A stretch of 64,000 nucleotides of DNA from CAZWDO01 sp964632485 [NCBI: uncultured bacterium] (GTDB taxonomy: Bacteria > JAGOEH01): assembly GCA_964632485.1 (NCBI GenBank), contig CAZWDO010000001.1:177533-241532 (forward strand), written 5' to 3'. The notes under the pieces were generated by a model. It was not told the origin of the DNA. It did no database searches and saw only the letters and a list, made by a program, of their open reading frames with translations. Shown in pieces: positions 27,835 to 35,362 of the stretch (position 1 is its first letter; each line of letters begins with the position of its first letter). The translations under genes and the position numbers were made by a program.

Positions 27835-29273
27835 GACGAATATTCCTTCATTATTTTTTCGATCCGGGCGCCAATTTGATAAAGGCGCGTTTCATCGAAA
27901 TAATTGCCAATCAACTGGATACCCATTGGCAGACCGTTTTTGGCCAATCCGGCGGGCACAGCTAAAGCCGGCACTCCGGCCAGATTGGCAGATGTGGTAT
28001 AGATATCCGACAAATACATGGTTAATGGATCTTCGATCTTTTCTCCGCGTAAAAACGGCAGCGTCGGTGTCGTTGGAGTCAAAAGCAGATCGCACTCTTG
28101 AAAAACGCGGATAAAATCTTCCTTGATCAAGGTTCTTACCTTGGACGCTTTTAAATAGTAAGCATCATAATAACCTGAACTCAATACATAGGTACCCAAC
28201 ATAATGCGGCGTTTAACCTCTTTCCCGAATCCATTCGTTCGCGTCGCCCTATACATATCTTTCAGGGATTCGGACGAGTGGCTGCGCAAACCATATTTTA
28301 CTCCGTCATAGCGTTCCAGGTTGGATGATGCTTCGGCTGTTGTCAGGATATAATAAGTAGCCACCGCATAGGGCGTATGAGGCAGGCGAACGGATTTAAA
28401 GCGAATTCCAGACTTTTCCAAAAGGTTGCGTACATCGTTGCACCGTTCACGGATTTCACCATCCAATGCATCGGTAAAATACTCTTCAGGAAGGCCGATC
28501 GTGATATCAGAGGTCAATTCCAACTGGGATGAGTAAACGGGTACCGCCAGATTGGCAGATGTCGAGTCACGCTCATCATGCCCGGCAATCAATTCTAAAA
28601 GAAGCGCGTTATCATAGATAGATTGAGTGATGGGGCCAATCTGGTCGAAAGAAGAGGCAAAAGCTACCAATCCATATCGGGAGACCCTGCCATAGGTGGG
28701 TTTCATCCCGACTACGCCACAGAAAGCGGCAGGCTGACGAATCGACCCCCCCGTATCGGAACCCAGCGCCCAGGGTACCAAACCAGCAGCAACTGCGGCG
28801 GCAGAACCTCCGCTGGAACCACCAGGAATCCGATCCCTATCGATGGGATGACATACCGCGCCAAACGCAGAATTTTCGTTGGACGAACCCATTGCAAACT
28901 CATCCATGTTCATTTTACCCATCGTTATCAATCCGGCAGACTTCAACCGCTGTTGCACGTGAGCATCGTAGGGCGCGATAAAATTCTCCAGCATCCGCGA
29001 AGCGCACGTCGTTTTCATTCCCTCTATACATATATTGTCTTTAATACCAATGGGTATTCCAGCCATTGGCGGAATAGATCCGCTACTACCGCGCCGATCC
29101 CATTCTTCTGCTTCACACAACGACTGTTCATTGTTACGGCTAATGAAACTGTTAAGCTGGACGTCGCGGTCCGCACACTCGATATAATGTTGAACGAGTT
29201 CTCGCCGCGTAAATTTCTTGTCGGTTAATCCGTTGATAATCTCCCGCGCGCTTTGTTTTTTTTCTAACGCCAC
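27831..29273 (-). CDS. gatA: Aspartyl/glutamyl-tRNA amidotransferase subunit A
   Basis: This 480-residue amidase-signature enzyme supplies ammonia from glutamine. The catalytic triad is visible: Lys in GIPIGIKDNICIEG, the cis-Ser in GSDTGGSIRQPAAFCG and GGSSGGSAAAVAAG before it. The start is GTG at 29273 with AGGAG six bases upstream. It follows tatA by nine bases. Confidence 0.97.
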   Translation of the reverse strand: MALEKKQSAREIINGLTDKKFTRRELVQHYIECADRDVQLNSFISRNNEQSLCEAEEWDRRGSSGSIPPMAGIPIGIKDNICIEGMKTTCASRMLENFIAPYDAHVQQRLKSAGLITMGKMNMDEFAMGSSNENSAFGAVCHPIDRDRIPGGSSGGSAAAVAAGLVPWALGSDTGGSIRQPAAFCGVVGMKPTYGRVSRYGLVAFASSFDQIGPITQSIYDNALLLELIAGHDERDSTSANLAVPVYSSQLELTSDITIGLPEEYFTDALDGEIRERCNDVRNLLEKSGIRFKSVRLPHTPYAVATYYILTTAEASSNLERYDGVKYGLRSHSSESLKDMYRATRTNGFGKEVKRRIMLGTYVLSSGYYDAYYLKASKVRTLIKEDFIRVFQECDLLLTPTTPTLPFLRGEKIEDPLTMYLSDIYTTSANLAGVPALAVPAGLAKNGLPMGIQLIGNYFDETRLYQIGARIEKIMKEYSS

Positions 29274-29282
29274 TCCTCGCTC

Positions 29283-29519
29283 CTATTCCTGAATCTCTTT
29301 TTTCTCCGGTTGGGATTCCGCAATAATATTCCTGGGTTTTGAATTACCATTTTTCGGTTCTTCAATTTGCATTTCCTGCTGGACATTATTCATAGCGTCC
29401 TTAAACTCACGAATCCCTTTTCCCAAGCCCTTTGCCAATTCAGGCAGCCGTTTAGCGCCAAAAAAAATAAGAATCACTAAAAATATAACGATGATTTCGG
29501 GCATTCCGATGGAACCCAT
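29283..29519 (-). CDS. tatA: Sec-independent translocase TatA/TatE-type protein
   Basis: The start is at the ATG at 29519 (78 residues), with AAGGAG seven bases upstream. A short N-terminal membrane helix (about 6-20) is followed by FFGAKRLPELAKGLGKGIRE, the TatA hinge and amphipathic helix, and a charged tail. It forms the pore of the twin-arginine pathway with TatC, which is not in the window. Confidence 0.93.
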   Translation of the reverse strand: MGSIGMPEIIVIFLVILIFFGAKRLPELAKGLGKGIREFKDAMNNVQQEMQIEEPKNGNSKPRNIIAESQPEKKEIQE

Positions 29520-29532
29520 ATAATTCTCCTTA

Positions 29533-29796
29533 TTAATACCACTTAAAAATATAAGCGGCAATTCCTAAGCCAAAGATACTACATAAATTGATACGAAACC
29601 CCACTCCCAGGGTAAATTTTACCGCTAGAAGATCAAAAGTGAGGGGTCCAAATGAAGGTTGCACAGCGATCGTCAGCACATCACGCACAACTCCGGCTGG
29701 GAGCAAGCTGGCCACTAATTCACTGATAAATGCTCCGATAATTAAACCAAAGATGACGATTAGTAGAAGGATAAATTTATTTTTCTTTAGACTCAT
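29533..29796 (-). CDS. DUF4321 small membrane protein
   Basis: The 87-residue protein has two or three hydrophobic helices (about 8-34, 56-66 and 70-86) with GVGFRINLCSIFGLGIAAYI near the end, the DUF4321 pattern. Function is unknown. The start overlaps the pssA stop (ATGA), and the gene is followed 13 bases later by tatA. Confidence 0.75.
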   Translation of the reverse strand: MSLKKNKFILLLIVIFGLIIGAFISELVASLLPAGVVRDVLTIAVQPSFGPLTFDLLAVKFTLGVGFRINLCSIFGLGIAAYIFKWY

Positions 29797-30536
29797 GGTT
29801 CGACCTTTGTTTCAGATGAAAAATAATAACGGACTAACCTGATCAGTTTTTTCACCGGATAATAAAAAATATAGTACATCGTAATAACAAAAAACATTTT
29901 ACGGGGTAAGATAGCAATGGCAATGATAGAAGAAAAAAGCAAAACCATGATGATCCGTTCCGAGGGGCTCTGGAATGAGATCCGAGGAAAAGACCGGAAT
30001 TCAATTGTCGAGACCATTAAGATCGAAACAATGACCATTAGAATTAAAAAGAAATCACCATAAGCAAATTCGCCAAAATAGTCTTGAGTGAAAATTATGT
30101 AGGATGAAATCGCGAAAGCAGCGGCAGGAATGGGTAATCCCATAAAATTTTCCTTACTGCTCAGGTTTTTCTTTTTTTTAGAAACCATATTAAAACGAAC
30201 CAATCGAAAAATACCGGCGGTCAGATAAGCAAAGGGAACCAGCCAAAGAATGGGATGAGTTTTCCCGGAGGAGGTCAATACGGAATAAAAAAGAATAGCC
30301 GGGGCAATGCCGAATGAAACCACATCCGCCATAGAATCGAGTTCCACTCCGAGCTCGGAAGTGGATTTGATGAGACGGGCTACTTTTCCATCCAAAACAT
30401 CGAAGATACCGGCCAGTATAATCAACCAGGCGGCGGGAATATAGTTCTGATTCATTGTGTATAATAAAGCCTGAAACCCGCAGAAAATATTCAAACCCGT
30501 AATTAGATGAGGAAAAAAACCAAGTCTGCTATTCAC
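29793..30536 (-). CDS. pssA: CDP-diacylglycerol--serine O-phosphatidyltransferase
   Basis: This membrane enzyme makes phosphatidylserine. The CDP-alcohol phosphotransferase motif D-G-x2-A-R-x8-G-x3-D-x3-D reads DGKVARLIKSTSELGVELDS followed by MAD. I place the start at GTG 30536 (247 residues), where GGAG stands about nine bases upstream; a TTG at 30551 is an alternative. It overlaps psd by a few bases, so the two steps to phosphatidylethanolamine are coupled. Confidence 0.94.
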   Translation of the reverse strand: MNSRLGFFPHLITGLNIFCGFQALLYTMNQNYIPAAWLIILAGIFDVLDGKVARLIKSTSELGVELDSMADVVSFGIAPAILFYSVLTSSGKTHPILWLVPFAYLTAGIFRLVRFNMVSKKKKNLSSKENFMGLPIPAAAFAISSYIIFTQDYFGEFAYGDFFLILMVIVSILMVSTIEFRSFPRISFQSPSERIIMVLLFSSIIAIAILPRKMFFVITMYYIFYYPVKKLIRLVRYYFSSETKVEP

Positions 30537-31179
30537 CGGACCACTCTCCAATAATGGACGCCCCGCCGCGTACGCGGTCGCCCGGTTTTACTAACACATT
30601 AGTCTTCAAGGGGAAATAAAAATCGGTCCGCGAACCGAATTTAATCATTCCATAGCGCTCCCCTTTAGCGACTTCTTGTCCTTCCCGCAGATTATAAACA
30701 ATGCGGCGGGCCAGAATTCCGGCAATCTGCACGACCAGGAACCGTGAATTTTTATGGCGGAACCCGACATACATCCGTTCGTTCAATTCATCAACTTTTT
30801 CATTAAATGCCGGCAAAAATTTTCCCGGCACGTACTTTAAAAATTCGATTTTCCCAGCATAGGGAATACGATTGACATGGACATCGAAAACCGAAAGGAA
30901 AACCGCCACCCGGATGCACTTCCCTTTAATATACATCGGCGCATTAATTGTATCGACAGATATAACCTTGCCATCCGCCGGCGATACCAAAGCCCCGATT
31001 GACTGGGGAATTTCACGTTCAGGATCGCGAAAAAAGTTGAGAATTAATAAAGTCAGCGCCAAAAAAATCAGCCCAATAACCATTAAAACGTAATGCCGCC
31101 ATAGAAAAAACCAAATAACAAATGTTAAAAGAGTCGCGAAGATCGATCCAAAGATATAAGGGTATCCATACCGGGTCAT
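30529..31179 (-). CDS. psd: Phosphatidylserine decarboxylase (short, archaeal-type)
   Basis: The 216-residue pyruvoyl enzyme makes phosphatidylethanolamine. Two N-terminal helices (about 8-45) are followed by LVSPADGKVISV, FLSVFDVHVNRIPYAG and the self-cleavage region MIKFGSRTDFYFP. Here FGS replaces the LGST of the long proteobacterial type, as in the short family. It precedes pssA in the same operon and follows the purC-like gene by three bases. Confidence 0.93.
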   Translation of the reverse strand: MTRYGYPYIFGSIFATLLTFVIWFFLWRHYVLMVIGLIFLALTLLILNFFRDPEREIPQSIGALVSPADGKVISVDTINAPMYIKGKCIRVAVFLSVFDVHVNRIPYAGKIEFLKYVPGKFLPAFNEKVDELNERMYVGFRHKNSRFLVVQIAGILARRIVYNLREGQEVAKGERYGMIKFGSRTDFYFPLKTNVLVKPGDRVRGGASIIGEWSGE

Positions 31180-31182
31180 GAA

Positions 31183-32025
31183 TCAATCCCCTTCCATATC
31201 CGCATCGCCATCCAGATCCGCTTCAAATTCATCTTCAAATTCCTTGATGGCATCGCGACCGATCAGCCCATCATCCAACACTTTAATCCGCTCAAAAACC
31301 GGCTGAAAGACATCCGGAAAAATGATCTGGTACAATTCTTCATAGCTTGCCAACCCATCTTTTCCGCCCATTTGAACGGCATACTTTCCTAAAAAGCGGC
31401 CCGTATCCTTCCAGCGCAAAATCATTACATCGGGGCTCAATTCATCAATTAGTACCGGTTTATCATCCAACAATCCGATTTCCAGCTTAACGTACATAAG
31501 TTCGATGCCTCTGCGATTAAAATAGGATTGAAGGACCACATTCACTTTAGCCAGTAATTGTTTAATCGATGTGAAGGGGATATCCTTGAAGAAGCGCAGG
31601 GTCTCTATTTCCGTATCGCTCAGCAGTGCCTGGGATCCCGCCTTATCATGATAATGAGTATCTAAAATGAAAGTCGTCAAGCGTTCATTTTCGACGTTTC
31701 CCGTCCGCTCAGCAATCCAGGGCATGGCATTATTATAAATATTGAAAATCAATGGAATGGATTTGCATTTGTGGACTAGCAGGCGGCTGTCCTCAACATA
31801 ATGGATGCAATGCGTATTAACAAGAAATCCGTCTAAAAAATCAAAGAGGCGCTCGCTGATTTTAGCTGAATAAAAACCTTTTTTCGATGCGTGATACGAT
31901 TCTTCCTTACGTTCATCATAAACGACATCCTTAAATTCGATAATATAGCGTTCACTATCATCTGAAGTCCACAAATTTTTTCTTTTTCCCTCTTGGATTA
32001 ATTTCATCTTTTCTTTACGGCTCAT
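31183..32025 (-). CDS. Divergent SAICAR synthetase-like (PurC family) protein
   Basis: The 280-residue protein aligns with PurC. IQEGKRKNLWTSDDSERYII matches the ATP-binding start (GKAKxxY), GFLVNTHCIHYVEDSRLLVH matches the second block, and VKLEIGLLDDKPVLIDELSP plus D matches the LEFG...DEFSPD block. The region where PurC has VVRNRAAGSL reads IFNIYNNAMPW, so the substrate arginines are missing. It also has an acidic C-terminal tail (about 255-280) not usual in PurC. Either it is a diverged purine enzyme or a paralog with another role. GGAGG precedes the ATG; no other purine genes are near. Confidence 0.7.
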   Translation of the reverse strand: MSRKEKMKLIQEGKRKNLWTSDDSERYIIEFKDVVYDERKEESYHASKKGFYSAKISERLFDFLDGFLVNTHCIHYVEDSRLLVHKCKSIPLIFNIYNNAMPWIAERTGNVENERLTTFILDTHYHDKAGSQALLSDTEIETLRFFKDIPFTSIKQLLAKVNVVLQSYFNRRGIELMYVKLEIGLLDDKPVLIDELSPDVMILRWKDTGRFLGKYAVQMGGKDGLASYEELYQIIFPDVFQPVFERIKVLDDGLIGRDAIKEFEDEFEADLDGDADMEGD

Positions 32026-32036
32026 CTATTCCTCCT

Positions 32037-33281
32037 CTAATAGTAATTTTTTCTGGGTTGAGGGTTTTCTTTCAGTTTCATAGATATTGATATCTCATTT
32101 TTCTCACGAATAATCTTAAAAGCGACCCTGTCTCCTACCTGGGCGTCAGAAAACTCATCAAGGATTTCTTCCGAGTTTTTCATACGTTTATTATTAACAC
32201 CGATAATAACGTCGCGCCGTTTCAATCCGGCCTCATCTGCGGGACTGCCAGTTTCCACATTGGTGATAATCGCGCCGCCAGGCTGCTTCAAATTGAGGTA
32301 TTCCGCGACCATTGGGCTGATATCGTTAATACTGATCCCGGTATAAAAATTACGTACCCGCCCGTATCGCCGAATTTCCTGCATCACTTTTTTGGCCTTA
32401 TTGATCGGGAGGGCGAAACCCAATCCAATGGAACCGCTGTTTCCCTGCGTCAAAATAAAGGTATTGACACCGATTACTTCACCCAGTATATTCAGCAAGG
32501 GGCCGCCGCTATTTCCCTGGTTGATATCCGCATTAGTTTGAATCATCCGTTTGTAATATTTGTTCTCACGATCAAATTTGATATTACGATTAACGGCAGA
32601 AATCCAGCCGCACGTAACACTGGGACCTGTTTCCGCTAAAATATAGCCAAACGGATTACCGATAGCGATTGCGTACTCTCCGATCATCAGATCATCGGAA
32701 TCACCCAACGGGGCAACCGGTAGATTATCTCCTTCGATTTTGATAATCGCGATATCCGCGGAATTGTCCAAACCAACTAGTTTACCCGGGAATTGGCGGC
32801 TATCCGGGAAATTGATGTAAATATCCTTAGCGTCTTGAACCACATGGGCATTGGTTATAACGTAACCTTCGGGATCGACGATAAAACCGGATCCCATGGA
32901 TGAAATGCTGTATGGGACAATCTGACGCTGTCCCAATTCAGGAAAAAACATTTCAAAAAAAGGATCGATGGGATACTGGTAGTAACGCACCTGGGTCACA
33001 CTCACACTAACGACCGCTTCGCGCACCCTGGCCACAGCCGAGACAAAAGGTGTATAGCGCAATTGCCGCCGCAAGGTATCATTTAGCGTTACATCACTCC
33101 AGGCCACCGTTTGAAAGGAATTCAAAAAAACTGGCAGAGCGTCGCTGGGAGCGATTTGGGATTGATTTTCCTTTAACAAGGTTCTATCATTATAATAATA
33201 TAACAGAATGGTACCAATGATCGAACCTAATATGAAGGTAATTGCAAACGAATAAACAAGCTTAAACTGAATTTTTTCCAT
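32037..33281 (-). CDS. HtrA/DegS-like membrane-anchored serine protease with one PDZ domain
   Basis: This is about 414 residues from the ATG at 33281, with one N-terminal membrane helix (about 8-28). The trypsin-like triad is present: His in TNAHVVQDA, Asp in DNSADIAIIK, Ser in NQGNSGGPLLN. A single PDZ follows (FYTGISINDISPMVAEYLNL, AGLKRRDVIIGVNNKRM). It would degrade or sense misfolded periplasmic proteins. It lies two bases after truA. The single PDZ and anchor resemble DegS more than DegP. Confidence 0.93.
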   Translation of the reverse strand: MEKIQFKLVYSFAITFILGSIIGTILLYYYNDRTLLKENQSQIAPSDALPVFLNSFQTVAWSDVTLNDTLRRQLRYTPFVSAVARVREAVVSVSVTQVRYYQYPIDPFFEMFFPELGQRQIVPYSISSMGSGFIVDPEGYVITNAHVVQDAKDIYINFPDSRQFPGKLVGLDNSADIAIIKIEGDNLPVAPLGDSDDLMIGEYAIAIGNPFGYILAETGPSVTCGWISAVNRNIKFDRENKYYKRMIQTNADINQGNSGGPLLNILGEVIGVNTFILTQGNSGSIGLGFALPINKAKKVMQEIRRYGRVRNFYTGISINDISPMVAEYLNLKQPGGAIITNVETGSPADEAGLKRRDVIIGVNNKRMKNSEEILDEFSDAQVGDRVAFKIIREKNEISISMKLKENPQPRKNYY

Positions 33282-33283
33282 TT

Positions 33284-34012
33284 TCAATAATCAACTCTCA
33301 TAAAAAATAAACCCTGCGGGGGCGCGGTCCGGCCGGTGGCGCGTCGATCCCTGGCATATAACCAGTTATCCCAGGAATCCGGGCTGAATCGCCCCTGATA
33401 AATATCAACACTGCTGCCGACGATAATACGGACCATATTGTAAATAAAGCGATTGGCTTTAATCCGGAATCGATAGAAGGGGTCTTCTTTGCACCATTGA
33501 AGCGATTCCACATCGCATCGATGATGAGGAGACCGGGAACCAGCCGCGCAAAACGAAGTAAAATCATGCATACCTTTAAGTGCCTGCAATGGCTCGTTGA
33601 TCGATAAAAAATCATCTGTTATGCGCAATTCCCAGCAAAACCCATGATACATAGCAGTTTTACCGGGGAAAATCCGATACTCATAGCTCCTGGAACGGGC
33701 GGAAAACCGCGCATTAAAGCTAGGATCCGCTTCTTCTACCCAATGCACAGCAATCTCGCGAGATAAAATTCCATTCAATTGATAGCATATTCGCGAGGTA
33801 TCAACCGGCTGAGCGCTCTTAAAGCCCACGATCTGGCCTAAAGCATGCACGCCAGCATCTGTCCGGCCAGCGGCAATGACTGTGATCGGCTCCTTCAACA
33901 GGATCATTAGGGCCCGTTCCAATTCCAGTTGAACGGTGGGCTCATTCAACTGCTTTTGCCAGCCGGAAAATGCCCGGCCGTCATACTCAAGTTCCATCTT
34001 ATAGTTATACAT
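33284..34012 (-). CDS. truA: tRNA pseudouridine synthase A
   Basis: This 242-residue enzyme (ATG at 34012; a TTG two codons earlier is possible) makes pseudouridine at tRNA positions 38-40. The catalytic aspartate lies in AAGRTDAGVHALGQIVGF; LEYDGRAFSGWQKQ and RIKANRFIYNMVRIIVGS are the other signatures. It is the first clear gene of the long co-directional run down to rpe, about 240 bases after a consensus promoter. Confidence 0.95.
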   Translation of the reverse strand: MYNYKMELEYDGRAFSGWQKQLNEPTVQLELERALMILLKEPITVIAAGRTDAGVHALGQIVGFKSAQPVDTSRICYQLNGILSREIAVHWVEEADPSFNARFSARSRSYEYRIFPGKTAMYHGFCWELRITDDFLSINEPLQALKGMHDFTSFCAAGSRSPHHRCDVESLQWCKEDPFYRFRIKANRFIYNMVRIIVGSSVDIYQGRFSPDSWDNWLYARDRRATGRTAPPQGLFFMRVDY

Positions 34013-34064
34013 AGCCAATATCCCGTCTCATTCCGCCAATCCTGATTGGCCGCTTTCCAAACAT

Positions 34065-34229
34065 TCAGCGGACTATCGGTTCAATCCAATTAGCGGACTC
34101 ATTCATATCTGTCTCTAACCCGCTCATTTTAAACGATGCGACTTGGGCCAATATCAGACAGAAAATCATGGGTCTGAGAAAACTAATTGCAGCCATCGGT
34201 TCACGCCATTCGCCCGATCGGTTACCCAT
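34065..34229 (-). CDS. Possible 54-residue leader protein upstream of truA
   Basis: An ATG frame begins about 23 bases after the start predicted for the promoter at 34259-34287. It encodes MGNRSGEWREP, then a hydrophobic stretch (AAISFLRPMIFCLILAQVAS), then a polar tail, and stops 52 bases before truA. No Shine-Dalgarno is seen at the first ATG. It could be a small membrane or secreted peptide, a leader, or chance. Confidence 0.25.
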   Translation of the reverse strand: MGNRSGEWREPMAAISFLRPMIFCLILAQVASFKMSGLETDMNESANWIEPIVR

Positions 34230-34258
34230 GAACGTCTATTGACAGACTCTGTCGCATA

Positions 34259-34287
34259 ATTATAATAAAAATAGTAGAGATTGTCAA
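34259..34287 (-). promoter_or_regulatory. Perfect consensus sigma70 promoter upstream of truA
   Basis: Minus strand TTGACA (34287-34282), exactly 17 bases, TATAAT (34264-34259). It lies nine bases beyond the stop of the PorV/PorQ gene at 34296. The expected start near 34252 gives a leader of roughly 240 bases before truA. A 13-base palindrome GACAGACTCTGTC (34240-34252) falls at the start site. Confidence 0.8.
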
Positions 34288-34295
34288 CACAAATT

Positions 34296-35360
34296 TTAAT
34301 AATGGAAAACAAGTCCGATCTGGTGAGTGTTTTGCAGCGCCAGATGCCGCACAAAAGCATATTCCAGCCCCCACCTTTTCCACTTCAACCCTAAACCCGT
34401 CGTAAAACTTTTTTGAAAATAATCACTCAATTTGATTTTTTCATCGCTTTGTGATGAATCGAATCCCCAACTAAAACGAAGCCAATCATTCACCATCATC
34501 CTCAAGCCCCAGCTCAAATTCATATCCACCCAGGATGTATTCAGCATAGCAGCTTGGCCCAAATCGGTTGTAAACATGATCCAGTCCCCAAAACATTCGA
34601 GATTCATTTTCCAATTTTCATGCGCAACCCAGGGTTGAAAAGCATAAGCCACCCCTCCCACCAGTTGGGGATACGCGTATTCAGTCGCGCCGGATTTCCA
34701 ACTGATCAAAGTGGTAGTCAGATCACGTAGCATACAGGCTAATTGCCAGGAACGATAGCGGTATGCCAACCCGACATCCATGCCAATGCCGAAACCGCTG
34801 GTGGCATGCAGGTTGCGATAAATCATCTTTAAATTGAAGCCGTAATCGAATGCATGAAACCGTGAACTATAGCCAAGAATACAAGCATAATCCTGAGTAC
34901 CGAAATAGCTGATTTTTGAAGGATCGAGCGATTCTCCCGGATCAATCTGTCCATTGCCGTTCAAATCGATCAGGGCATTACGGGTGTCGGCGATATCATC
35001 GACTGCCGCGCGTACGGCGATTAAGCTGACACTTTGCCGTTGTCCATGATAAACGACTGCCGCCGCGTCATGTTTTAAAAAGCCGTTAAAAAATTCGCTA
35101 TGCACTAATATGGCGCTGGCAGGAGCGTGGCGCAGCATAGCCGGATTATAAAAGGCAGTAAACGCATCATACGCCGAAGTTACCGCTGCCTGTCCCTGGG
35201 AACTCACGGCAGGACTCATGCCTATTTTCAGAAATTCATTCGTATAATCCGCGGCACTTAATTCGACCGACGCCCATAGCATCCAGAAAAGATTTAAATA
35301 AACGGCCAGTTCAACCACGGTGAATCGACGGCGGCCATTTCCAGTTACAAATCCTCTCAT
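34296..35360 (-). CDS. PorV/PorQ-family outer-membrane protein
   Basis: The 354-residue product has an unusually long basic N-region before its signal helix (about 13-36). The family block follows: EFLKIGMSPAVSSQGQAAV and AFTAFYNPAMLRHAP. A calcium-loop-like DLNGNGQIDPGE occurs near residue 135. The remainder alternates like a beta barrel and ends VFHY. GAGGA precedes the ATG, which stands two bases after the acyl-CoA synthetase stop. Role by family: outer-membrane anchoring or T9SS-linked transport. Confidence 0.75.
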   Translation of the reverse strand: MRGFVTGNGRRRFTVVELAVYLNLFWMLWASVELSAADYTNEFLKIGMSPAVSSQGQAAVTSAYDAFTAFYNPAMLRHAPASAILVHSEFFNGFLKHDAAAVVYHGQRQSVSLIAVRAAVDDIADTRNALIDLNGNGQIDPGESLDPSKISYFGTQDYACILGYSSRFHAFDYGFNLKMIYRNLHATSGFGIGMDVGLAYRYRSWQLACMLRDLTTTLISWKSGATEYAYPQLVGGVAYAFQPWVAHENWKMNLECFGDWIMFTTDLGQAAMLNTSWVDMNLSWGLRMMVNDWLRFSWGFDSSQSDEKIKLSDYFQKSFTTGLGLKWKRWGLEYAFVRHLALQNTHQIGLVFHY

Positions 35361-35362
35361 GG

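Noticed and set aside
27831-29273. Possibility that gatA is a general amidase rather than a tRNA amidotransferase subunit
   Set aside because: Four-base overlap with a full gatB and GatA-specific blocks make the tRNA role clear.
34240-34252. AGAGTCTGTC shared with 54235-54250, considered as a mobile-element remnant
   Set aside because: A 10-base match is expected many times in 64 kb, and flanking sequences do not align.
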